Shown here: positions 11,736-22,386 of the stretch, one piece after another
Position numbering within the stretch: position 1 is the first letter of the stretch
Layout of the letters: each line of letters begins with the position of its first letter
NCBI GenBank assembly: GCA_024291935.2
Contig: CM044320.1
Location: 36,176,001 to 36,240,000, forward strand
Direction of reading: 5' to 3'
Length of the DNA: 64,000 nucleotides
Source of the DNA: Okapia johnstoni
Lineage: Eukaryota > Chordata > Mammalia > Artiodactyla > Giraffidae
The notes under the pieces: model-generated
What the model saw: the letters and a program-made list of their open reading frames with translations, nothing else
The model's database searches: none
Told to the model about the DNA's origin: nothing
Program-made: the position numbers and the translations under genes

Positions 11736-12486
11736 TGTGACTGGGTACAGTAACTGCTATGTCTGACTCTTTTTTTTTTTTTTAATTTCTTCCAATTGCT
11801 TTTTTTCCCCCTAGGCATTCCAGTGTGGCAAGATTTTCATTTAGTGATTTGCCATCTGCAAGCAGTGGTAAGATTTTCTCATAATGATCCCTTGCAGACA
11901 CCTGGACCCCTTGAGAAAGAAGAGGAAGAGAACAGCTATATCCTGATCCCTCAGACTGTTCTCACAATGGGATGGGGTGAACTGAGAAAATTCTGACTGT
12001 ATGAGTTACTTTGTCCTGGCCAGTTTATGTCTTGAAAAACTCCTTTTCAGTTTAAGTCCCTGGCCAGCTGGAAAATGTGAAGGAAAAGAGTTATACCACA
12101 AGGTTAAACAGCAGAGGAGCAGATATTTATTCTGCTTATGAAAGGTATAAGGACATCAGTCGAAACTTTTGGAAGTAACAGCTGGACTAACATTTCATAG
12201 AGTTCTCATCAGCTAGAGTCTTGGCTAGAGATTCATATTATTGGAAGGAAAGAAGAAAGGAAGGGAGAAAATAGTTTTCTGAAACTGGAAGATAATGAAA
12301 GCATCTAAGTATCATACCTGGAGAGTGGAGGTATTCTAATCTTCCACTGAAAAATCTGTACATATAAGCAATTTTTACATGGTATAGTTTAAGTGGAAAT
12401 GTAATTTTTTTAAAATGAAAAGGCTAGATAGAATAACAGTAGCATATTTACCCAGTTTCCAAGATATGTGGCAGAATGTACTTGTG
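11736..12486. other. No feature recognised; short poly(T) at 11770
   Basis: A 14-base T run lies at 11770-11783. The rest looks single copy. The plus frame 11796-11996 has no recognised similarity. Confidence 0.55.
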
Positions 12487-12702
12487 TGTGTGTATGTTGT
12501 CACTTTAGTCATGTCTGACTCTTTGCAACCCTATGTAGCCCACCAGGCTTCTCTGTCCATGGGATTCTCCAGGCAAGAACACTGGAGTGTGTTGCCATTT
12601 CCTTCTCCAGGGGATCTTTCTGACCCAGGGATTGAACCCGCATCTCTTGTCTCCTGCATTGGCGGGTGGGTTCTTTACCACTAGCACCACCTGGGAAGCT
12701 CG
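12487..12702 (-). mobile_element. Bov-tA SINE with (GT)n start
   Basis: Minus-strand copy. The (GT)n at 12482-12492 is the complement of the element's CA-rich tail. The head complement ends 'accacctgggaagc'. Four long open frames cover it by chance. Confidence 0.93.
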
Positions 12703-13339
12703 GCAGTGTACACACAGGATGCCTAATACAGAAGGGAAGGCACTAATCCCATCTGTCTCCTGACCTAGTAAACACATTGTACCACCTTCTGTTGGCCCCA
12801 TCTAACTACCACTCTAACCAGCATCATCAGATCTTCCAGGCCCTAGGTCATTGCCAATCAGTGCCAACTATTAATTTTCTCCAAGCCCTGTCCAGCCCTA
12901 AATCCATTTTCTCCATTATCTGATTCATCCTCCATTTCCTGTAAAGTCTCAAAGAGTGCCCCTTAGTTTTCCCTGTTTCAAAGAAATATAAGTTCTCTCC
13001 ACTTTATTCTGTTTAAATCTCCCCTATGGATGTGAAAAGCTAACTTCCTGTATTTCAATCATAGACTATAATAGTATATCTTGGAGTAAAAGTACTTTGT
13101 GTGACTAAAGACTAACATTTACTGATGCTTGTGTTCCATGGGAGGGACGGCACGTGACGATCCAGAGCAGAGCCTGACTCACAGAGAGCACATAGTGTTC
13201 TGCTATCATTGGTGCTGTCATTACCACCCAGGCGCTGTATCAAAGTGTCTGTTCCTTATAGCTTCACTCATCAAGAAGGTGAAAAACAGAGGGAAAGAAA
13301 TCTGCTAGACTGACAAATGCCTTGCTTCCTTGTAGCTTT
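12703..13339. other. No feature recognised
   Basis: Apparently single-copy sequence of mixed composition, with no recognised repeat or coding signal. Confidence 0.5.
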
Positions 13340-13630
13340 TACATCTTTACTAAGATGTGCTTTTCACTGAGGCCTTCCTCCACCACCCTAATTTTAACTG
13401 CAATCTCTACCTCCATCACTTCCCATCCCTCTGCTCTGCTTTATGATTCTCTGTGGCATTTGTGTCTGTATCTCTGTAAGCACATCTGACCGCATGCACA
13501 TAAATTTTGATTGCTGGGTCCTCTCTATTAAATGAAATCCCCATGAAGTCAGAATTGTGTTCATTCTGTTTTCTCTATACTTAGAATACTTTTCACAAAT
13601 GTTAGTTGAGTAAATGGATAAATAGAGGAA
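13340..13630 (+). mobile_element. L2 LINE 3' remnant
   Basis: Reads like an L2 3' end: 'actgaggccttcctccacca', then a CT-rich stretch, 'gaaatccccatgaagtcaga' and the terminal 'aatgttagttgagtaaatgg'. It is diverged but in the right order. Confidence 0.65.
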
Positions 13631-13841
13631 TTAGGAAGCTTGGCTTTTATTAGATATAGCCAACGTGGTCCACCTGCTTTCATTTCTCCCGGACAGAAAG
13701 ATTCATCAAGGATAGCTTTTACTAGATCATTTATCAGGAAGAACAAGTATTCTATGCATAAGAAATGGGAAAATATTATTTGAAGTAATACTTAAGTCTT
13801 GGTGCTTAAGTCAAGATGTGAAGAAAAGAAACCACATCAGA
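13631..13841. other. No feature recognised
   Basis: Short unassigned interval between the L2 and MER5 remnants. Confidence 0.4.
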
Positions 13842-13849
13842 CTCTAACA

Positions 13850-14042
13850 CTTGGTTTTTCAACATTGGGCATATTATTTGGGGGGCTGGATAAGCCTTTT
13901 TGTGTGATTTAGGGTGGTTAGTAGCATCCTTGACCTCCACACACTAGATTCCACTAGCACTCCCAAGTATGACAACCCCAATGTCTCCAAATATTGCCAA
14001 ATATTGTCTGGGGGCCAAAACCCCATTACTGGAGGATCACTG
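13850..14042 (-). mobile_element. MER5-type hAT-Charlie element with 8-bp target duplication
   Basis: The 193-bp length matches the MER5A class. Diagnostic parts in minus orientation are 'tagcagcatccttgacctcc', 'actagattccactagcactc', 'atgtctccaaatattgccaa' and 'tactggaggatcactg'. The flanks CTCTAACA (13842-13849) and CCCTAACA (14043-14050) form an 8-bp target-site duplication, as expected for hAT transposons. It is non-autonomous and has no transposase. Confidence 0.9.
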
Positions 14043-14050
14043 CCCTAACA

Positions 14051-14867
14051 AGACTTTAGTTCAATATAATGGGTCTTAATTGATGTTAAGTGATACTTCC
14101 CATAAGTACCTACAATTCGTTTTATGATCAGTAAAATCATGATACCCTGGTATCCAATTTACACAGACATATTTGAAACAAAAGAAGACAAGGGAGTCAT
14201 GATATTCAGTACCTAAATAACCTGTGTCAAAACACAAGCTGCACTATATTCACTTTATAAAAATCTCTTTTTTAAATAAGTCAAAGAAAAAAATCCATTT
14301 CTTTAAATTATTTGAGAGGAGAAAGATAAAATGAAAAACCAAGAAAACTCACTCCATGTAAAAATCATTTCTTATAGACCTGATATGTTGGAGTCTACCC
14401 ATGTTCGTCCAGGTATGTGCTTGATCTTGATTTGTTTCTATGACTGCTTTATAGCTCTAAATAAAAATTGTAAAACATAGATACATGAAGATCATGTCAC
14501 AAAATTAGATTCCTGCAGGCTTTCAGAAAGCCCTCTCCTCACATGCAAAACTTTAAATGATGAACACAAATCATCATCATGATGGAACCAGCCACCACCA
14601 GGTCGCAAAATGACCCATTTTATTTCTGTTATTTTCTACAGTCCCAAACAAAGCATAATTGCTGATTCCAAAGTGGAGGAAGCTGAAATGTGTAATTTTC
14701 CTGCAGAGCTAACCTTGTGGATGAAAAGAGGCTGAGAGTGCCTGCAGGGAATGCAGGTGATTTCTATTATAGTGCATCATTTCCCACTGGATTTTACCTG
14801 TAAGGAAACAGTGGTTTTCCCACTGTTTTCATATAAATGGAGTTTGTAATAAAAATTTCTTATTATT
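14051..14867. other. No feature recognised
   Basis: AT-rich, apparently single-copy sequence. I see no repeat or gene signal that I can support. Confidence 0.5.
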
Positions 14868-15195
14868 ATACCACAGAATCTTAGAGCAGGTACCTAACCC
14901 AGTTCAGCATTCAATGCAGTCACCCTTTTAACAGCATCACTGACATGGTTATCCAGTCTGTGTATAGTGTCTCCATGGACTCATACTCTTTACTCCATAC
15001 GCCTGTTTAATCACTGGGGGAAGTGCTAATTGCTAGAATGTTTTCATTTTAAGCCAAAATTTATTGTTAGGTCCAAATCAATATACAATGAATTTTTCCT
15101 TCCATGTGAAACATCATCAAATATTTGCAATATGTTATATCTTTCTGTTAAATTATTCTCTAAGGAACAAATATCTTAAATACAATATCTATGAG
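14868..15195 (-). mobile_element. CR1/L3-like LINE remnant
   Basis: The order 'cacagaatcttagagcagg', 'tgacatggttatccagtctg', 'gggaagtgctaattgctaga' and 'catcatcaaatatttgcaat' follows the complement of the CR1-related L3 3' region found across mammals. It is very diverged, so the assignment is tentative. Confidence 0.5.
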
Positions 15196-15527
15196 GGTTT
15201 CTTTAAATAGTTCCTTTGACTTGCAGTAAAGAAACTCAAATAGTATTCAATTTTAATAGCATGATCACCATAAACATGTTAACTCAGATTAAAGCCAAAG
15301 GCTAATAGTTATTGTCAATTGAAATATAGATCAGACATTTAAAAAATTAGTGATACACTTTAATGTTCTTTATATTTTAATCATCAGACATATAACTGAA
15401 CAGATGCATCAAATAAACAAAATCAAGTCCACCCCCTTTAGTTTTACATAAAGCAAACAAATGAGAAAACATTCCCTTAAAAGTAATTGTTGAAATAGAT
15501 TGTGAAATGTGTATCTTTAGATTAACA

Positions 15528-15646
15528 AATATTGAACAGGAGTGGGAGTAGAATCTAGTTGGTAAAATCCTGAATTGGAATCTTGGTTGTATCCTGTATT
15601 GTGTGACCTTGGACAAGTTACTTATCTATAAATTGATACATCTATT
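15528..15646 (+). mobile_element. MIR SINE, left half (interrupted)
   Basis: Contains 'gtgtgaccttggacaagtta', the MIR core, and is cut by a BovB fragment. The other half is at 15751-15872. Confidence 0.72.
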
Positions 15647-15750
15647 TGTTATTGTTCAATTGCTCAGTCATGTCTGACTCTTTGTGACCCCAAGAATAGC
15701 AGCACGTCAGGCTTCCCTGTCCTTCACTATCTCCCAGAGTTTGCTCTCTT
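15647..15750 (-). mobile_element. BovB 3' end fragment inside MIR
   Basis: About 100 bp of the BovB 3' terminus in minus orientation ('cagtcatgtctgactctttg', 'ttcactatctcccagagttt'), inserted into the MIR. It is a strongly 5'-truncated insertion. Confidence 0.85.
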
Positions 15751-15872
15751 AGATAAGGTACGTATCTCTAATATGAGGATAATGTAATACCTATCTTACA
15801 GAACTGTTGTGAAGATTAGATTAATGCATGTAAAAGTCTTAGATTAGTGCCGGATACACAGTAAGTGTACTT
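15751..15872 (+). mobile_element. MIR SINE, right half
   Basis: Continues the MIR: 'ggataatgtaatacctatct', 'gaactgttgtgaagattaga', 'gtgccggatacacagtaagt'. Both halves together make a near full-length MIR. Confidence 0.75.
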
Positions 15873-15974
15873 GATTATTAATAGCCCAATATGCTAATCA
15901 GTATGTATCTGTCCTCTATATAATGATCACTAATATATTTGTTTACACAAGCAATGTATTAATGCAATTAGCAA

Positions 15975-15997
15975 TGTGTGTATATATATATATATTT
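15975..15997. repeat. Short (TG/TA)n tract
   Basis: GTGTGTATATATATATAT-type dinucleotide run of about 22 bp. Confidence 0.8.
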
Positions 15998-16165
15998 AAA
16001 AAGAAAATTATACTGTTAGTTATAGGACATAACTTAAAAGGGCAGATGTTAAAAAGATTTTTCATGTAAGGAATATTCAGATAATTTGTTTAAAGTCTGT
16101 CATGTTTTCCTGTGTTGAGCACTTAATTTTAAATCCTTTTCATTGAAGTGTTTGTAGTTTCTTTT

Positions 16166-16358
16166 TGAGAAAGTTCTCGGTCGTGTCCAACTCTTTGCAA
16201 CCCCATGGACTATATAATCCATGGAATTCTCCAAGCCAGAATACCGGAGTGGGTACCCTTTCCTTTCTCCAGGGGATCTTCCCAACCCAGAGATCAAACC
16301 CAGGTCTCCTGTATTGCAGGTAGATTATTTACCAGCTGAGCCTTCAGAGAAGCCCACT
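16166..16358 (-). mobile_element. Bov-tA SINE
   Basis: Minus copy with the variant 'gactatataatccatggaat' in the body, the same variant type as the outer SINE at 31935-32334. The head complement reads 'ccagctgagccttcagagaa'. Confidence 0.92.
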
Positions 16359-16551
16359 TTCTTTTTAATAATACTTTAAAAGCAAATCTATTCTCAATTT
16401 TATGATATAGTTTGTCATTTGGGATTTTTCCTTGCCTATAACGTAATTGTGTGTTCTTGTGACTTGAATAACTCTGACTAGTTGCCTGAGTTAAAAAAAA
16501 ATGGAAAAGGTATGGTATTTTATAACATTTATATTTATTTGTAAATATCAT

Positions 16552-16772
16552 GGGGCTTCCCCAGTGGCTCAGCGATAAACAAACCGCCTGCAATGCAGGA
16601 GACACAGGAAAAGTGGATTTGATCCCTGGGTCAGGAAGATCCTCTGGAGAAGTGAATGGCAATGCACTACAGTATTCTTGCCCGGGAAATCCTGTGGACA
16701 GAGGAGCCTGGTGGACTACAGTCCATGGGGTCACACAGAGTTAGAAACGGCTGAAGCCACTGAGCATGAGCA
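16552..16772 (+). mobile_element. Bov-tA SINE, first of a same-site pair
   Basis: Plus copy from the 'ggggcttccccagtggctca' head to the 'cggctgaagccactgagcat' tail. Flanked by GTAAATATCATG on the left (16541-16552) and GTAAATATCCTG on the right (16773-16784). Confidence 0.94.
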
Positions 16773-16782
16773 GTAAATATCC

Positions 16783-16988
16783 TGGGGCTTCCCAGGTGGC
16801 ACATCCACCCGCCAGTGCAAGAGACACAAGAGGAGCAGGTTCAATCCTGGGTCCGGAAGATCCCCTGGAGTAGGGAATGGCAACTCCACTATTCTTGCAT
16901 GGAGAATCCCAAGGACAGAGGAGCCTAGCGGGCTATGGTATATGGGGTCACAAAGAGTTGGACATGACTGAGTGACTGAATACACATA
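16783..16988 (+). mobile_element. Bov-tA SINE, second of a same-site pair
   Basis: Plus copy whose left flank is the right target duplication of the previous SINE and whose right flank is a third copy, ATAAATATCAT (16988-16998). The tRNA-like head has lost about ten bases relative to its neighbour. Confidence 0.94.
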
Positions 16989-17034
16989 TAAATATCATAT
17001 TAATATGCACTTGTGTGCATTTTATTTCTTTTCT

Positions 17035-17215
17035 TAAAAAATATTTATTTAGCTGCACTGGATCTTGGTTGTGGCACACAGGATCTTTGATCATTGTTGC
17101 ACCATGCAGGCTCTTTAATGGCATGTGGGATCTAGTTCCCTGACTAGGGATCCAATCCAGGGCCCCTGCATTGGGAGTGCAAAGTTTCAGACAATGGACA
17201 GCCAAGGAAGTCCCT
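17035..17215 (-). mobile_element. CHR-type (cetartiodactyl) tRNA-derived SINE
   Basis: The minus orientation shows the A-rich end first ('aaaaaatatttatttagctg'), then 'ctggatcttggttgtggcac', 'gggatctagttccctgacta' and the head complement 'agccaaggaagtccct'. This family is shared by whales, hippos and ruminants, so the insertion is older than the Bov-tA copies. Confidence 0.85.
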
Positions 17216-17360
17216 ATGAACTGTATTTCAATTCTACAAGTTGCAGGAACTACAATGTGAAAGAACAGTTATATAAACACAGGAAGAATCTGTCTCCTCA
17301 TGGAATTTCTGGTCCTGTTTAGGGAATTACATATATTATATTAGATTAGATTATACATAT

Positions 17361-17466
17361 AATCATAATGCATATGAGTATATATATAATCTTCTAATAT
17401 AGAAATCTTTCTGAATCATAATGCATATAAGTATATATATAATCTCCTAATATAGAAATCTCTCTG
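17361..17466. repeat. 53-bp tandem duplication, two units
   Basis: Units 17361-17413 and 17414-17466 are 53 bp each and differ at three positions. The unit is AT-rich with a TATATATAAT core, in a longer stretch of related AT sequence from about 17330. Confidence 0.93.
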
Positions 17467-17648
17467 CATTGTACCTATAATCTCCTATAAAGAAAATAAA
17501 TTAGTTGTCATGGTGTGAAACAAATGCAATGAAGTGAGCATTAGAACACTCATACTGTTCTTGTCTTTCTCTTTGAGATGTGGTCCTGAGAAATTCACAG
17601 ATTCCCTATCTATAAATTAGTGACAATGAAATGTATGGATCAGTTTAC

Positions 17649-18361
17649 AAGGAGGTAAAGTTGGCTTAAAGCTCAACATTCAGAAAACTAAGATCATGGC
17701 ATCTGGTCCCATCACTTCATGGCAAATAGATGGGAAAACAGTGGAAACAGTGGCTGACTTCATTTTGGGGGGCTCCAAAATCAATGCAGATGGTGACTGC
17801 AGCCATGAAATTAAAAGGTGCTTGCTCCTTGGAAGAAAAGCTGTGACCAAGCTAGACAGCATATTAAAAAGCAGAGACATTACTTTGCCAACAAAGGTCC
17901 ATCTAGTCAAGGCTATGGTTTTTCCAGTAGTCATGTATGGACATGAGAGTTGGACTATAAAGAAAGCTGAGCACAGAAGAATTGATGCTTCTGGACTGTG
18001 GTGTTGGAGAAGACTCTTGAGAGTCCCTTGTACTGCAAAGAGATCCGACCAGTCCATCCTAAAGGAGATCAGTCCTGGGTGTTCATTGGAAGGACTGATG
18101 TTGAAGCTGAGATTCCAGTACTTTGGCCACCTGATGCAAAGAGCTGACTCATTTAAAAAGACCCTGATGCTGGGAAAGACTGAGGGCAGGAGGAGAAGGG
18201 GACGACAGAGGATGAGATGGTTGGATGGCATCACCGACTCAATGGACACGACTTTGGGTAAACTCCAGGAGTTGGTGATGGACAGGGAGGCCTGGCGCGC
18301 TGCAGTTCACAGGGTCGCAAAGAGTCAGACACAACTGAGTGGCTGAACTGAACTGAACTGA
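17649..18361 (+). mobile_element. BovB LINE, C-terminal ORF2 and 3' end
   Basis: 5'-truncated copy. From 17696 a 216-codon frame stays open to the normal end region of ORF2: [13 protein letters not shown], the [20 protein letters not shown] section, RRLLRVP, then a basic [15 protein letters not shown] stretch and [10 protein letters not shown]. It lacks the endonuclease and reverse transcriptase domains, so the open frame has no expected activity. The 3' tail has TGAACTGAAC repeats. It is directly followed by another BovB 3' end. Confidence 0.95.
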
Positions 18362-18643
18362 ATGTGTTCGTCAGAAGGACTGATGTTGAAGCTGAAACTC
18401 CAATACTTTGGCCACCTCATGCGAAGAACTGACTCATTGGAAAAGACCCTGATGCTGGGAAAGATTGAAGGCGGGAGGAGAAGGGGACAACAGAGGATGA
18501 GATGGTTGGATGGAATCACCAACTCAATGGACATGAGTTTGGGTAAACTCTGTGAGATGGTGATAGACAGGGTGTCCTGGCATGCTGCAGTCCATGGGGT
18601 TGCAAAGAGTCGGAGATGACTGAGGGACTGAACTGAACTGAAC
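18362..18643 (+). mobile_element. Second BovB 3' end in tandem
   Basis: Begins within the ORF2 C-terminus and repeats, with about 281 bp, the part of the upstream copy from about 18077 onward. It has the same TGAACTGAAC tail. The two units differ at several positions and share variants such as 'tttgggtaaact'. Either tandem duplication or a second insertion into the tail would explain it. Confidence 0.93.
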
Positions 18644-18714
18644 AAATGTGATAAAATTGAAAGAAAACCAGATCTGGGATTGGACATTTTGCCGTTACCA
18701 CATGTCCATCCGGA

Positions 18715-19228
18715 CTACTCTAGCAGCCTCCTGGGGATCCCAGTGCCCACTCTGCTCCCAGCACCCACTGACCCACCCTCTGCAGCCAGAGATCCTTCAA
18801 AGCACAAATTGCTTACCTTTCTCTTCTTAAAACTCCTAAACTTTCCATTGTTCCCAGGATGACAAACCCACCCTCTGACCAGCCCTGCATCTCACCTTCC
18901 TCACCCTCAGTTCCTCCAACAGGCCATTGTGTGGACTCTTGTCTTTGCCTGAATTGTTATACTACTGCCCCTGCTCTTTGGAGATCACACTATTCTTCAT
19001 GTCGTGGTTGAATGTGGTTATAATTTTACATAAGCCGTGGTGTGATTCTGTGGTTGACATGTGTCCCCATCTGGGCTGTAACTTCCATGAGGACAGCAAG
19101 CACAGTGCCATTTGCTTTGCTGCTGTTGTTGATGCTACTCTATTCCTATTGCTTCTTGCAATACAAGTGCACAGCAGAAAACATTTCCTCAGAAAACATT
19201 TGTTGAATTATTTCGTGAATTTAATGGT
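18715..19228 (+). mobile_element. L2 LINE 3' remnant
   Basis: Follows L2 order: CT-rich middle section, 'gagatcacactattcttcat', 'aacttccatgaggacagcaa', 'acatttgttgaattatttcg'. One of the longer old elements in the window. Confidence 0.65.
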
Positions 19229-19239
19229 TGTGTGCCTTT

Positions 19240-20654
19240 TAAAGTGTAGATGATGATAATAGCTGTTACACAAGGTGGTTCATCTGCCTCACAAGGTTTT
19301 TACAAGTCTTTTATAAGGGAAAAATGAGACAATATATTAGGAGAAACATGGGAAGTGATAAAGCACACAGATGTGAGCATCTCTGGTAATGGAAATAGCT
19401 AAAAACAAATGGAAATAATAACCCCAAAATTTTATACCAAACATGAGCCAAGAAAATTTTATTTCAAGATGGAAGGCTAAGGAATTAAGTGGGTATCTGT
19501 CAAAAGTGCTTATAAAATAGCTTATGCCAACTGATGATGTTCAAGACTGCTCAGTCTTGTGAGCGTGTAGATCAGAGGATCATTCAGATATAATCCACTT
19601 TCTACCTATGAATCCAAACAACTTCCAAAAGTACCCTCTCTACCTTGTTATGCTGCTTCTGCTTGCTGTAGGTGACGGACAAAAGACAACAGCATTCAAG
19701 ACATCCAGGCTCCTCTGACACACAAAGTGATTGGTCGTCTTTCCGACTTCTTTTGTCTAACCCATCATGGCCAAAACCTGAGGCTGCAAAACCACACTGA
19801 CTTTGGCTTAGAAGACACTTGGTTATTAGCTTAACAAATAAATCATCCCTGAATAGCAGCATTCAGGAAATACTCTCAACAAAAGTGTTCAGCATCTATT
19901 TGTGACACTAGAGAAGGTTGAATTACCATGTTTATAGCATGTGTATGTGTGTTTGTGTGTGTTACTATAAGGATGTATAAAGGAAACTCAGAAAAATAAC
20001 TTGTGGTTTTTAATAAAAAATTGACAAAGTATGTCAAATCAGGATCCAGAGCTACAGTACCAAATTATTTCACATGTTTTCAAGAGAAGAGCACATTTGT
20101 AGAGGAAAAAATTCATGGACTGCATACTTAATGAGAAGGAAGTGCACAGAACTGAAAACAGATAAAAAAAACAATTCTGGTGTCTATGATTTTGGTGAAT
20201 GGGTCTGATACTGGTGTCACATAAATATTTATTAAATAGATTTACTGTAAACATTTTGGTTCCAGCTTTGAGGCTCATTAAAGCCTCACTATATTGCTCA
20301 TTTTCCTAGCTTTATTTTCTGCAGTCTCTCCACTCGCCAGTACCAGACCAAGGTCCCCTGTGCGCTGCAACTTCCCAGTAAATCTGCAAAGCTCCTCTGT
20401 ACTGCCAGTGCTGTGGTAGAGTGCTCCCACGGAAAACGTCACCCAACTATGCAACTTTTGGTGTGGCAAATTTTAAGAATCAATACTTTTCTTTCAAAGA
20501 GTACATTTTTAAAAGCTGTTAAAAATTTTGGGAAGCTATCCAGAGATTAAAACTATGTTTTAACATGATTTTTCAGTTTTTAATGAAGAAAAGAGTAAAA
20601 AATTAAAACAATTATGGTACTATTCTCTGGATATAAGGATGTCTCCATCTTACT
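19240..20654. other. Mostly unassigned; faint MIR trace and (GT)n
   Basis: A weak MIR-like stretch lies at 19245-19370. A GTGTATGTGTGTTTGTGTGTG run is at 19942-19965. The minus frames 19602-19862 and 20278-20469 have no recognisable domain; the latter looks protein-like by eye but I cannot identify it. Confidence 0.45.
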
Positions 20655-20657
20655 GTT

Positions 20658-21163
20658 ATTCTTTAGTCACCAGGTCAAGTCCAACTCTTTGTGACCTTAT
20701 GGACTGCAGCACACCAAGCTCCCCTCTCCTGCACTGTTTTCCACAGTTTGCTCAAATTCATGTCCATTAAGTAGGTGATGCTATCTGACCATCTCATCCT
20801 CTGTCACTCCCTTCTCCTGTTGCCTTCAACCTTTCCCAGCATCAGAGTCTTTACCAATGAGTTGTCTTCACATCAGTTAAACACAATATTGGAACTTCAG
20901 CTTTAGAATCAGTCCTTCAAACGAATATTCAGGGTTGATTTCCTTTAGGATTGACTGATTTGGTCTCCTTGCAGTCCAAGGGACTCTCAAGAGTCTTCTC
21001 CAGCACCACAATTCAAAAGCATCAATTCTTTGGTGCTCAGCCTTCTTTATGATGAAATTCTCACATCTGTATAGAACTACTGGAAAACCTACAGTTTTGA
21101 CTATAGGACCTTTGTTGGCAAAGTGATGTCTCTGCTTTTTAATATGTTGTCCAGGTTTGTCAT
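20658..21163 (-). mobile_element. BovB LINE, 3' part (interrupted by SINE)
   Basis: Minus copy covering the 3' end and the ORF2 C-terminus. The minus frame 20877-21203 preserves text such as [26 protein letters not shown]. It is interrupted at about 21164 by Bov-tA sequence and resumes at 21325. Confidence 0.93.
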
Positions 21164-21324
21164 GCTTCCCTGGTAGCTCAGCTGGTAAAGAATCTGCCTG
21201 CAATGCAGAAGATTCCGGTTTGATTCCTGGGTCGGGAAGATCTCCTGGAGAAGGGATAGGCTACTGACTCCAGTATTCTTGGGCTTCCCTGGTGGCTCAG
21301 ATAGTAAAGAATCACCTGCAATGC
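21164..21324 (+). mobile_element. Dimeric Bov-tA SINE head inside BovB
   Basis: Two tRNA-like heads in tandem: the first from 'cttccctggtagctcagctg' to 'ccagtattcttg' and the second from 'ggcttccctggtggctcaga' to 'cacctgcaatgc'. The second unit is cut short. This head-dimer arrangement also appears, in minus orientation, at 39938-40238. Confidence 0.87.
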
Positions 21325-21862
21325 TTCCTTCCAAGGAGCAAATGTCTTTTAAGTTCATGGCTGCAGTCACCATCTGCAGTGATTTTGGAGCCCAAGAAAA
21401 GAAAACCTGTCACTGCTTACACTTTTTCCCCTCTATTTGCCATGAAGTGATGGAACTGGATTCCATGCATAGTTTTTTGAATGTTGAGTTTTAAGCCAGC
21501 TTTTACATTATCCTCTTTCACCCTCATCAAGAGGCTCTTTAGACCCTTGCCACTTTCTGCCATTAGAGTTGTATCATCTGCATATCTGAGGTTGTTGATA
21601 TTTCTCCTGGTAATCTTGATTCCAACTTGTGATTCATCCAGCCTGGCATTCCGAATGATGTATTCTGTATAGAAGTTAAATAATCAGGGTTACAATATAC
21701 AGCCTTGTGTACTCCTTTCCCAATTTTGAACCAGTCAATAGTTCCATGTCCAGTTCTAAACATTGTTTCTTGTCGTGCATACAGATTTCTCAAGAGATAG
21801 GTAAGGTGGACTGGCATTCCCATTGCTTTAAGAATTTTCCACAGTTTGTTGTGATCCACACA
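21325..21862 (-). mobile_element. BovB LINE, reverse transcriptase part
   Basis: Continues the copy broken at 21163. The complement of 21568-21593 still codes the catalytic NLRYADD, but a frameshift separates it from the upstream RT text (MDHNKLWKILKAMGMP). The element ends in the RT domain near 21862. Confidence 0.93.
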
Positions 21863-22385
21863 GTGGATCCCTCTCCTGGGTGACTAATATGGAACAGCAT
21901 TCCCATCGTGATTATAGACTTGTTAACTAATATACAGTCTTTCATCTACTCCAATTTTTAAAACTTGATAGTTTTTCTTGGGGATGTAGAAAGCAATGGG
22001 CTTATGTGAAATATATACAAATTCCAATTTGAGCTTCATTAACTCCATACTGTACTCAGCAAGCTGCTCAGTCATTATTAACTAGTATTGTATTTATAGT
22101 GCTTAATTTTTCTTTTAGAGGAAGAAAGTCAGTGTCACCTAAATTTTTGAAATTTGCCAACACTTAGGAGGCTGGTCAAAGTTAATGAAGTATTGTTTAG
22201 GTTTCTGAACAAATTGCAAAGTGAAGAAAAGGATTTTCACCATTTTCAGCAGTTCTCTCCCACTGGATGTAACCTTCCCTGGTCATGTGATAGACACATA
22301 TTAACTTGAGCTAAAGTTGGTGGCTTGTTGATAAGAGGTCACTGTCTTATTTGGAAACTTTGTACCACTGAAGGTTTGGTAATAC
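21863..22385. other. No feature recognised
   Basis: Unassigned AT-rich sequence between two BovB copies of the same orientation. Confidence 0.5.
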
Positions 22386-22386
22386 T

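Noticed and set aside
12505..12801. Open frame overlapping a SINE, as a potential exonised element
   Set aside because: SINE-derived frames of this type recur at most Bov-tA copies (for example 32024-32350, 38540-38827, 63443-63664), so it is a property of the SINE sequence.
16552..16640. tRNA gene candidates at the SINE heads
   Set aside because: All belong to Bov-tA elements with degenerate tRNA-Glu-like heads followed by the SINE body; none folds convincingly as a functional tRNA by eye.
20278..20469. Minus frame of 63 codons with ordinary-looking protein composition
   Set aside because: No motif or family is recognisable, there are no splice or start signals I can support, and the length is within chance for this composition.
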